Positions 41,501 to 53,500 of a stretch of 64,000 nucleotides of DNA are shown here, one piece after another. Under the pieces are notes generated by a model, which was not told the origin of the DNA, searched no databases, and saw only the letters and a list, made by a program, of their open reading frames with translations. A program made the translations under genes and the position numbers. This DNA comes from Pipra filicauda (Eukaryota > Chordata > Aves > Passeriformes > Pipridae): assembly GCF_003945595.2 (NCBI RefSeq), contig NW_024104293.1:306501-370500 (forward strand), in the 5' to 3' direction. Each line of letters opens with the position of its first letter. The first letter of the stretch is position 1.

Positions 41501-44500
41501 CAAAGATTATCTAAAGACTGAGTAATGAGTGTCCTCTTTTTCTACACTAATGTGTGTACCTTCCTAGCCTGGGTTCCCATCTCACTCTGACTGTTAGATA
41601 TGACAATAAAGTGTTGGCTTCAGTCCTGGTGAGGAAATGGTCTCTTGTTTGGTGAGAACACCCAGGTCTGCAAATGCACCCTCACATTTGGTTCTGGGAT
41701 CTGAGCTGATGGCAGGGGTTTGGTGGAGGACCTTCAACTCTGGAATTTGCTCTCTGGTACTGCCAGCCTGCTGGTTTAGTTAAAATGCCTATGTTTTTCA
41801 GACTTTACTCAGAAGCAGTTAAATTTTTGGAATTGCAGTGGTTTTATCTCTTCAATTACTTTATCAAGTGATACACACAAATGGTGTAAACTGTATGTTG
41901 ATATAGTAACGTAAATCTTAAACTGTGCTTTAAAAGATACCACGTGGCAGTAAACACTTGGCTTATCATTGGACACATGGTGGAAAAGGATATCTTCATC
42001 TTTTGTCACTTTAATTTTCTGCTGTTAGTTTCTTCTCTGAATAAGAGATTTGAACATTCTGTGATTCTTACTCTGAAGCTTCTGTTACTGTATTTTATGT
42101 GATGTTTGGTTTTCTTCTGTACAGTTGAAATGTGTATGTTGACAGTAAGATTTTAAACTTGCTGTGTGAAGTTTAGCTGTGAATTCTTGATGTACTTCTC
42201 ATTCAAAATCCATCCTTGTTCTGATTGAAACTGCTGTTAAAGAGCTCAACTATCAGGCAAGTTGTATTCTAAAAGATATTCTCCCAAGCCCCTTGGAAAC
42301 TTGAATTAAAACCTGAAGCTTTCAACAGAATCTGTGTTTGAAAACTCCTGAAAGTGCAGCTCCTTTTACTTTTTTCTGTTTCAATTTCTGATGTGCGGTT
42401 TCTCTTTCTGAAGATTCCGTAAAATGAACAAACGTCTGGTTCCCAGAAGACCCCTGAGTGCCTCCCTGGGCCAGCTGAACGAGGTGGGCCTGCCTTCAGG
42501 AGCTATCCTCTCAGAGGAGGGGGGAGTGGACTTGCCCAATAGGAAAACCTCTGCCCTGCCAAATGGAATTGTGTCAACAGGCAGCACAGTGACACAGCTC
42601 ATCTCTCGAGGGACTGACTCGGGTTATGAAACCGCTCTGAAGCCCGGGAAGATGGACCATCTGAGTAGCAGTGCCCCTGGATCCCCTCCTGACTTGTACG
42701 GGTCTTCCTACCTCTTGTTCCAAATGTTGTGTGTACCTGTGGAGTAGAAACTAGGGAAACCCATTCTCTAGAAAAGAAGTGAAATCAGGGTTGTGGTTGC
42801 TTTTGTGGTTTGGGTTTTTGTTGTTTTGGGGTTTTTTTTTTAGTGATTAAAGAGAAGAGTAGAAAACTATAGCTAAAATTTTAAACTTTAAACTGTTTAC
42901 TTACACTTTAATTGGAGAAGGTGATATAAGCCTTCAGAAGGTGGGGTGTAGATGAAGAACAGTGTGTGAGAATGCAGTGTGCTGTACTAGGCCTTAATAA
43001 GCAGAGCCATCTTTCTGCTTTTCAGGCTGGAATCTGTCCCCAAGAGCTCTATTTCTGCCTTACCAGTGAACCCTCATCCTGTGCCCTCCCGGGCCCCAGC
43101 AGATCTGCCCTCAGTGTCTGTCACCAAGCAGTTGCAGATGGTACCACGAGGGTCTCAGTTGTACAATGCTCAACAAGCAGATATGTTTTACCAAGACCCT
43201 AGAGGAGCTGCCCCACCATTTGAGCCAGCCCCCTACCAACAAGGTAAGGTTGGCACCAAGCTCTTTCATCGTCATGCTGATTTTAATCTTTCTTCCCACT
43301 CTGTTTTTTAAGCTCTTAAATTGAAGTTTTCTTGCCTATGACATGAAGTAAAGACACTAATGTGGTGATGACATCATAAAAGGGAAATTGGCAGGATTTT
43401 ATGTCTTGACTGAGGACTTCAACGCAAATTAAAACAGATACCTGTGTCCATTCAGCGTAGCAAATCCTTCTGTATTCAGTTCTTCCCAACTGGGCTAGAT
43501 CAAGGATCCAGTATGGTAAACCTTAATTCAGTCTGAATCAGGGAAAATGGAAATAAAGTGCATGTGATGGGTACAGACAAATGAAATTAGAGAAGGGTGT
43601 TCACAAAAAAGAAAGCAGATTAAAAAAGGAACTAAGAGGAAAAACTCCTAGGTATAAAGAGACCAAGTGGAGAAAGGTAATATTGAAGGGGATTGAAAAT
43701 AAAAGATATGGCTATATATAAAGACAGGGAATGATTCTTGGGCAGTGTAAGAATGCAGAGAGAAATGAGCTAAAGTGAAGTTAATATGAAAGGAAAGCAA
43801 GGAATGGAAGACCAAAAAAAGTTGGAAGAAGAAAAAGTCCTAGAAAGGAAAGGGGAGAGCGAACCCATTTTTGAGAAAGTTGCAGAGCATTCTGAAGAAA
43901 AACAAACAACATTTGATCATTATGTGCCACTGAACATTTGAGTTGTCTACAAAATTTAATGTTATGCACATATTTATGCTTATTTTTAAATTATCCAGAG
44001 ATCCCAGATAGAATATTAAAATGTTCAGGTAACCAGGAGGTGTGATCTTAGAAGTCTTTGGTTATTCACAATTCCGAAATTTTTTTCTACTGTTCAAGAG
44101 GTAGAAGAAATCTTTAGATTAACTTTAAATTCTAATAATCTGAGTTCCTTTACACAAGTAGTGGCTCTGATATATTGGGACAAATTGAATTTTAGTTGCA
44201 TGAATGAAGATGTACAGGCTAATCTTCAGTTTACTTTTAAGGTTTTGTTTAGCTGAAAGCATTCACAGCAGTCTGGTGAATTATTTCTATGTGGTATGCT
44301 GGCAGGACCACTGGCACCTGTGGTGGGCTCAGTCTCACCACCCCTTCTCCAGCTACTGTAACACTGATGCCTTTCTGGTATCTTATTTAGATAATTGAAC
44401 TTTAAATAATGGATTGACTTCTGCTGCTTCTGGGTTTTTGTGGTTAATTCTTGAATAGAAATACCAGTTAGACCTTTTTTTTTTTTCACCATTTTTTACC

Positions 44501-47500
44501 GTTCTCTTAATGATTCTTGCAGACCGGAGTACTTGGGGCGATTTGTGGCCAACGGTGCTAATGCCTTTCTCCTGTTTGTCCTGTTTGTCTCCTCCCCTCA
44601 GGAGTGTACTACCCCACGCAGTCCATGTCCCGCTTTGTCCGGCCGCCCTCGGCCGCCGAGGCGGGCACCCCGTACCTGGAGCCGTACGCGCCGTACCTGC
44701 CGGAGCGCGTGGTGAGCCCGCAGTACCCGCAGCCGCAGCAGTACCCGCCGCTGGCACAGCCCCTGTACCCCCCGCACTATGACAGCCGCCGTGTGTACCC
44801 CCCGGTGCCACCCTACCAGCGTGAGGACGTGGTGCGGGGCAGCCCCGTGCCCATCGACATCCCGCCTGCCGCCGTCACCCCCTACGTGCCCGAGGCCAGA
44901 GACAGATACCAGCAAGCAGAGGCATATTGCCCGGTGGCTCCGCACCTCGGCCAGATCAGGCCTTCGTGCCACAGGGTTTGTGCTGCCGTTTTGTACTTGT
45001 TCGTCCTTTCTCTCCTGCTGCTCCAAGTTGAGTGTTATTGCGGTGAGGGCTTTGTGAGGAAATAGAGGTTTCCACTTGAAACCTGGAAGGCAATTTAGTT
45101 ACTGGTCAACTCGGCAGTTGTAATGATGTTAATATGTAGAAGAGCAGCAGGTTGCTATTTAGTGCTCAAAGTAGAAAAGCATTGGTAAAAAGCATTGTAA
45201 TTGTCTCATACAGCCCTGGTTTCTCCAGCAAAGATTAGGCTGGAGTTTAATCTGCACTCCTCTGCAGATTAAATGCAGTTTGTGGAAATGGTCATTTCTG
45301 CATTGTACTGCCCAGCTCTGTGCTTAAATAAGAAATATTAAACATACATTTCATGATAAAGGAATTGAAAATTCCACTCTGCCAGATTTTCTCTAAGATT
45401 GCACAGTTCTCCGAAGAAGACCCTTCAGTTAGCAAACGTGTTCTGGGAAGGCAGCAGCTGAAGTCAAGTCCCGCAGAATTAGTTGGATTTACATCATCTG
45501 TAATTCAGATTAAAGGCCCTGAATCCTGTTGCTGAGTCCAGGAAGCATTTTTAACATAGCTTATAGACTTAGCAGTTTTGAGTTTGACATGTTTGTGGGA
45601 TGTTTAATGCAAAATGAATAACTAATATGACAAGGTTATGATCTGTAGAGTTCTCCCACTTTCCCCCACATGACTGAAATGGGGACTTGACATGCTGGAA
45701 CATGTTCCAGTGGAAACTTTGCCAGGATGGGATGCATACCTTGTCTTTGAGGTGTGTTGAACTAACACTGACCAGTGTAGGAACATTTATGTCCTCTATC
45801 AAACATGACAGGTAGCAGGAAGACTTTAACAAAGTGATCATTATTTGTTATTTTAATGATTCTGTCTGCCCTCTATATTTCCCTTTCTTGTAGGATAAGG
45901 CTGCCATGTTTCGTTTGGATAAACAACACTTAGGAAATTACTAGTTTTGTGCAATAATGCTTCAGGAGCTCCGTAACATATTTCTGTCTTCATTTCAGCC
46001 TCATCCCAGCCTGGATGAACTTCACCGACGAAGGAAAGAGATCATGGCCCAGCTGGAGGAGAGGAAGGTGATTTCTCCACCTCCTTTTGCACCGTCGCCA
46101 ACCTTACCTCATCCTTTTCACTCAGAGGAGGTAAGCATATTTTGACAAAAACGTAATGTGCTGGCATGTTTAGAAAACACTTTGGAGTTTTTGTGTGCTG
46201 ACAGGTGAAGGTAACAAGAAAATCAAAACAGTGCATCACAAGTGTGTGAGTGGATTGTGGATTTTGTGCTCCAGGTGGGAAGCCCTTGCAGTGCAGTCTC
46301 CAGTATCTCAACTGGCTGTTGATTCTCTGATCTACCACTGATTCTAAGCTATCTGCTCTTGGTGCAACCAAGAAAATAAGTTTTGAGCTATTATTAATTG
46401 AAGTAGTCTTCACAGTTACTGGACTTTACTTCATTTGCTCCTGATATTCTTAGAATTAAGTAACAGCTTGATAGAGACTTATTTTTTTAACCAAGGTCAA
46501 AATACCACTTTCATACTGGCCAAGTGAACAGTCAGCACTGGGAGCATGGCCAGGTGATCAGAATTTCATGCACTTCATGCCTGCCATGGCCCAATTCCAA
46601 ATGGTGATGTATCTGATAAAAAAATAATCCTGGTGGTGTTTCTCAAGTTTACTGCTGTTGAAGTAAGGGGGGGTGGCTGTGAAGCTGCTTCTTCCCTTCA
46701 CTTACAGAACCAGGTTTTTGTTTTTGTACAGTACTTGGATGAAGACCTGAAGGTAGCTGGGAAATACAAAGGAAATGACTACAGCCAATACTCCCCCTGG
46801 TCCTGTGACACCATCGGCTCCTACATTGGAACCAAAGATGCAAAACCCAAAGATGTCGTGGCGGCGAGGAGTGTGGACATGGCGGTACATGGGGATTAGG
46901 GGAAAACAGAAGAAAAGTGGATACTTCTGTGGGTTGGGAAGGACTTTCATTTGCTTTTCTAGGGCTTGTATTAGAGCTCAAAAGTGCATTGCAGTCACAG
47001 AAAGCATTTGCAGGTGTGCAGAGTCCTTTGTTTTCAAAGTTATCAGCAGTCCTACCCTGGTGTGGCTGTTACCAAATTCTGCATCTGAATGCAGGATAAC
47101 CACTCTGCTCTGAAGGCATGAATAACAAGGATATTTTGCCATGATTCTTTACACTTAACTGAAATCCCAAAATTACTCTGTCCTAGCAGCTTGTTAATTA
47201 AGCATGGCCATCTGTAGCTTCTTGCACTTCTTTCTGTCAGAGGGAGATGCTGGAATTTAACTTTGTTCTGTTAGTTACTGGTAAGATGTTTTTAGTTTTT
47301 ACTTGCGGGACTCTCTGATTGATGGCCGTGAGAGTACCCAAAACTTTCATGAAACTGTTGAGAGAAGCACAATTATAACATAGCACTAGGCTGTTTTTTC
47401 TTGAGGGCAGTTTCTAGCTCTGTGTTGTGCTTATTCAGCCCTTCACTGAACCGTGGGTGTCAGGCTGTGATCTTGTTTTGTGATGCTCTATTTTTGCTGG

Positions 47501-50500
47501 GTCAGTGATGCAAAAGAAAGGGGCTGCTAGGGTGTCATTGTTGCGAGTCATGAATGGAGAAGAAAAGAAATAGGAGTGTGAAATACCACCACTATTTGGT
47601 TCATTCCTAACATTCAAACAGCACTCAACACAAGAAATAGGCTTGGTAGCCCATGCAAGTATGAAGACATTCAAGTCTTCCAGAGAAAGAACTATTTAGC
47701 CTGAGGGACTGTTTTACAGAGGTGCATCTGTTCTCCATCACCTCTCATCTGCAAAAGTGATTTATCATCATTTATATATTGTCACTGTCACAGTGACTTT
47801 TCTTTGGCTGATAAGGGAGGGGGGAAAGATTTCTATCCAGAATTTATTCTTCTGTGGACAGGTGCTCACCTGTTGCAAACTCTTAAACAAATGATAGGAT
47901 TTTTTGGCCCAGCTTCTCAAATAAGCTCCCCTTTTCCCCTCTGCCCTGTTGGAATTAATGTGTCTGATTTCTGTCCAGTGAATTGCTTTCCTGTAAAATC
48001 TCGACAATGCTGTGTGAAATGGGAGCAAAAAGGAGGCTTTTTCACAGAAAAAGGCATTTCATCTGCAGCTTTGGCCTTTTTACCTGTGCTCTTGCTCCCA
48101 GTCCTGCACAGAGTGGTTGCCTGGAGTTACAACACTGTCACATTTGACCTGGGGAAGGACTGAGATTACTTGGAATCAGATTATTGCGTCCAAGTGGCAC
48201 CATTAAGGAATCAACAAACAGCTCTTGGCTTTCATCCCTGCTGCTAGACAACTGTGCAAACAAACTGTAGCTCAATTAAGAAAAGTAGTAGGGTTCTGGA
48301 GAAGCAGCCTCCTTTTTCATGGCTAAACAAAGCCTTCTGCCCCAGAGCTAATTTTCAAATAGGCAAATAGGATCTCCACTGCTCTTCAGTTTTTGTCTCC
48401 TCACAGGAAAAAATGCTCAGGAAACCTTTACTGAATTAATTCTTCAGTGAATTAATTCTGCCTTTTTTATTGTTCACAAGAGATTCCTTTTTTCATGGAT
48501 GGGAATAGCCTCATCTGAGTGCATAATGATGAATATTATGCCGATGGCATTGCAACTTTACTCAGTAAATAGAAATAAATTAAAATTGGTGCTAGCATCC
48601 TATAGCATCAAGATTGGAATTCTGGGGAAAAAAATACATTGTAAAGTACTGCTGCCTCATGCCTCTTCTAGTTTCCAGGTGTTACATTTCTTGACTCTCT
48701 AAGATCCAACTGAGTTTTTACTGCTGTTTTCACCTGCCTCGGGAGAGAGAGAGAGCATTTTATCTCTTCATATGCTGACCCCTTATGGTGTTTAAACATG
48801 AAGCTTAGTTAGAAACCTACCACCTAAGGAGTCTTTCTGCTGTGCCTTTTGCAACCAGACTTGTCTGTCTCGCATTGGCCTTTTTAGCCACCAGCGCGCT
48901 TGTAGCAAATGTGGGGAGAGCCCTTCCCAAATCTTCGTTTGCAAAGCCCAGCCATGATGAGTTAGAAACCAGGATGTTCCAAGCAGTATTGGTCCTTAAT
49001 GAAAAATGTGCCTGAAAAGATGTATTAGACACGTCCAAGTAAGTGCTGTACTGAAAAATTCCCATTTTGAGTCATTTGCAGGCTGTTAGTGATACAGTTC
49101 TTAACAGTGGGCTTCAGAGAAATTTCTTTTGAACTCTAGAAGGAACATATATTCCTCAGAGAGGCCCACTGATGTCATCTTTGACTTTATTTAAGGAGGA
49201 GGTCTTTTCCCCCCATCTGTTCCCATTAAACTTTCTCTATCTTCATTTTCATTTGCTGCTGCTCTCTGCTGCTGGATTTATTCACAGTTCATTATGCAAC
49301 CACTTCCCAGGGGTGTAGTAAATGGTCATGTTAAGTCAGACCCTTAAAAAGACATCCCTCTAACAGCGGAGTTAGAAACTAAAGGGCAGGAAGACTGGCT
49401 GAAAGCTCAAGTGACTAGAGAATACAAGAGTTACTCTCCTGCTGCCAGCATGTGGTTCTGTTAATCCCCGAATGTGTCCTGGAGTGCCTTTTCCGTGTCT
49501 CGTGCAGAACGTGGACACCAAAGCCATGCGTGAGCAGCGGCTGGACCTGCAGCGCCGGGCGGCCGAGGCTGGTGACGACGATCTCATTCCCTTTGGAGAC
49601 CGACCGACTGTGTCACGCTTCGGGGCCATCTCCCGCACTTCCAAAGCCATGTACCAGAACTCCGGGCCCATGCAGGCCATGGCGGTTCAGGGAGCTGCCA
49701 CCAAGTCCATCATTTCAGGTACGGCCTGTGCTCTTGCATTTTGCTGGCTGTTGCTGTTTTCCGTAGTGCAACAGTTGAAGGCAAGCCCTCTAAACTTGTC
49801 TCTTGCCTTAGAAGTATAGCTGAGGTGTGTGTCATGCCACTAAAAATAACTCCAGGGAGGGTTACACTAAGAAGCCTGAAGAAAAAGGCTGCCACTGCTT
49901 TCTGAGGTCACTTGGTCTGTTCAGCCTGGAGAAGAAGAGACTGACGGAGACCTCATTGCAGTTAACAGGTTAATCACAGGGGGAAGCCAAAGGGCAGGCA
50001 CTGATTCTTCTCTGTGGTGACCAGTGACAGGAAAGGCTGGAGCTGTGTCAGGAGGGGGCTCAGGTTGGGTTTGAGGAAGAGGTTCTTCCCCCAGAGGGTG
50101 GTCAGATACTGACCAGCCTCCCCAGGGCAGTGGGCACAACACCAAGGCTACCAGAGCTCCAGGAGCATTTGGACAATGCTCTCAGGGATGGAGGGGATTG
50201 TTGGGGTGTCTGTGCAGGGCCAGGAGTTGGGTCCTTGGGGGTATCCCTTCCAACTAAGGTTATTCAGTGATTCTGTGACAGGTTTGTGCACATGCAGTGT
50301 ATGTCTTAGTGATTTGTTGTTGCTGTTTGGACAAAGTTACTTTGTTCTGCTGGTCCATCTGAGGTGAGGCTTATTTTAAATCTGTTGCAGTAGAATCCAG
50401 AAGCTTAGGGCTTTCCTAAATACATGGTGGAAAACCATCATGATGAAGTACTGTACTGCTGCTCTCCTGCTTTATGAGTAGCAGCTCCTGCAAGCTTAAT

Positions 50501-53500
50501 GCAACCATTGCCTTGTGTACTGTTAGGCAAAGCAAAAAAGTAAGAATAGTTCATTTTTAACACACCTATTTTCTAATAGTATGTATAGTGTTGCTGTCTG
50601 TCAGACTCTCAAAGATGGTCTCTTTCTTGAGGTGCACTAAATAACCTTAAGAAATATTCTCTCAAACTTCCTTCTAGATTTTTCAGGTAGTAACTTTCTA
50701 GACTTTATTACAGGTAGAACTCTGACTTCCCTGAAAACTTAATCTTCAAACTGTATTTAAGTAGGTACGTCAGAATTATCAGTCAACTCTTGAGTCTTTT
50801 AGGAACTGAAATAGTAAAAATAACTGCTCTCATAGTGGCTGTAAGTTTGGGTTTGTGTCCCCCACCTCCCTGAAGTCCTTCAGTTTCATACTCTGCAGGG
50901 CTGTCACAGTGTTTTGGGCGCATGAGACCAGTCACGTGGAGTATTTCTGTGTTCATTTAATCAGAAAAAATGTTAGACTTTTCACTCTTAGAGGATTGGC
51001 CTTTCTTGTTGTTCTGTCTGTCCAGTTCTATGTTGGCTGAACTACTGGAAGGATAGTTTTGTAGTAATGCAACCTGGTTTTCTTTCTGTTCACTGGCAGA
51101 CTACAGTCCTTATGGAACTCACGGTGGCTGGGGAGGCTCTCCATATTCTCCTCATCAAAATATACCTTCTCAGGGACGTTTCAATGACAGGTAGGATCGC
51201 TCTACTTTTTTCTTTACCTTTTTCTAAATTTTCTTTATTTTTTTCTGCACCAGCTGAGTAAAGCTTTTTTTTTTTTTTCTTTTTTAGAAATCTCCTTCTT
51301 TTTTTCTTTTCTAGAAATGTCCTTATTTTTTTCTTTTCTGATCCCAAAGGGAGAGGCTGTCCATGTCGGATGTGGCTGGTCACGGGAAGCAGTTGCCCTC
51401 AGCTGAGCGAGAGCAGCAGCTGCGCATGGAGCTGCAGCAGGTGGACCATCAGATCAGCCAGCAGACGCAACTGCGGGGACTGGAGGTTGGTACCAGCCCT
51501 TGGAACAACGGTGAGGGGTGCTGTGGAGAGAGATGAAGCTGGTAAAGCTGCTTTTCACAGGCTGGTCTTTCTCTGACTGTCACGATACTCAGTAAAAACA
51601 CTTAATTCCGTGATGCCAGGCATCAGGACTATGGTACAGGTGTCAGCCTCTGCTTGGCAGCAGAACCTTCATGTGCAAATCAACACCATGCTTGACTGTG
51701 CACTCTGCTCAGTCGTGTTTGCTGTCATTCTCTCACTCCCTCTCTGTTCATCTCTCTACTCAGAAGCCAAGTCATGGTGTAGATGCCTATTCCTCCTGGC
51801 TTTACTGCCATGGGAAATGTCTGATTTTTTTGTACAGAAGGTCATGACCTTCCTCTGTTTCATGTTTGGCTTTGTGTTTGTACCCATTTCTTCCTAAATA
51901 GCACAAGCCACAAGAGTCAAGAAAGTAAATATGAAATACGTTTAGCTTGAAAAATTAAAGCTTAAAAGTCTGTCTCCTCACTTTCATTTTTAAAAGAATT
52001 AATGAGCTGAAGTCTTTCTGTTTTGTGAGACACAGAAGGAGAAGTGTCAGGGCATAATGAAAGAATTGTTTTAGCAAATCAGTAAATATTCATCAGAAAA
52101 CTGTTCTAGGTACTTCAGCAACTATTCATGTTAATGTTTTCACTGAAGGAATTGCTGTAAGTAGTGGATAGCAGCTTCTACTGAAGCAATGGTTACCTAA
52201 GAACACGTGTTAGAGAAGGGTTACTGCAGATTAGGTGTCAGAGCTCACAAATTACAGGAGCAGTTGCAGTAATTTGCAGTACTTAGTTACTGGAAACATA
52301 ACTTGTGTTCTTGTGCTCTTGTTTGGAAACGAGAGAAGAAAATATTTTAAATCTTCCATGTTTGCCTTTGCCATAATAGAAGAGTATTGGAAAGTTGCAA
52401 AACCCATGAGTGGCCTTCCTCTCCTGCTCATCATTGTTGGGATTGTCTCAGTGTTAAATCCTACAGAGTTGAGTGTTGAGCCTTGATTTTACTATTAATT
52501 TGAAGTTGGCAGAACTACTCAGTTATTTTGAGTAACAACAGTTCTCAGTTTATCTCTTGAGTTCAAAGCTGCAAGTAGGTATTAGAAATCCAGGAGGCTT
52601 CATTGATTTACCTCTACAAGGTTGCAACAATCACTTAATTCACTCAGAGCACGAAGAACTAGATCATTCTGCTTTCTTCCCAAATGAATGAGCATTTCTA
52701 CTTGAAGACCAGCCACATGTTGGGTTGTGTGCACTACTAGATGTTGTGTTTAAATGCAGAGCACACAATTGCAGAACTGGTTCCCAAGTTATTAGCAGAT
52801 TTTTGGAGTGGCTGACATGGCTACTGCTTTGAGTAACTTGCGATTTGTGAATGGCTGCAGCCACTTGCTTCTCTCTGTTCCTCTGTCTGCTAATATGGGA
52901 CAGTAGAGAGCTGCATATGGGCATCTACATGTCTCAGGATGTTTTATATGATATGGTCATAATTCTGGCTCTCCTATAGAACTTGATAAATTCTACTGTA
53001 AAATAAAGCACTAGATTGGCTTACCTGCAGTTACATGTTGTCCAGCAATAGCTCACAAAAGAGGTTTTGTTCAGGGTCTTAATCTTAGTTTTGAGAAGGG
53101 AGTGGTATGTGAGGAAAGCACATGCAAATTTATGGCAGTAAAAGGTATTTAACCCTGCTTGTTTAAAGGTCTTTGTGAATAGACCTGTTGAAACTTGCCT
53201 TGGAAGTGGTTTCAGTTGGGACATTGTGAGGTGTGGAGAGAGAAGTTGGTTTTGCAAACGAGCAATACTGTGGCGTTATGGCCTTAGAGCTCCCCCGTGC
53301 CCGGTGTCTGTGCTCAGTTGTGTGTGTGCTTGGCTTTATGCATTTAGGCTGTTAGTAACAGGCTGCTGTTGCAGAGGGAGGCGACTACCCTGGCAGGCCA
53401 ACCACAGCCCCCACCCCCGCCTCCCAAGTGGCCTGGGATGATCTCAAGTGAACAGCTGAGCTTGGAGCTACACCAGGTGGAAAGGGAAATTGGGAAGAGA

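Noticed and set aside
44598..45026. A 142-codon minus-strand ORF opposite exon 12
   Set aside because: Antisense shadow of the GC-rich coding exon; its His/Arg/Val-rich translation mirrors the sense codons.
48030..48055. GCTTTTTC-ACA-GAAAAAGGC hairpin in intron 14
   Set aside because: It would match a CDE core only on the minus strand, which is not the transcribed strand of RC3H1.
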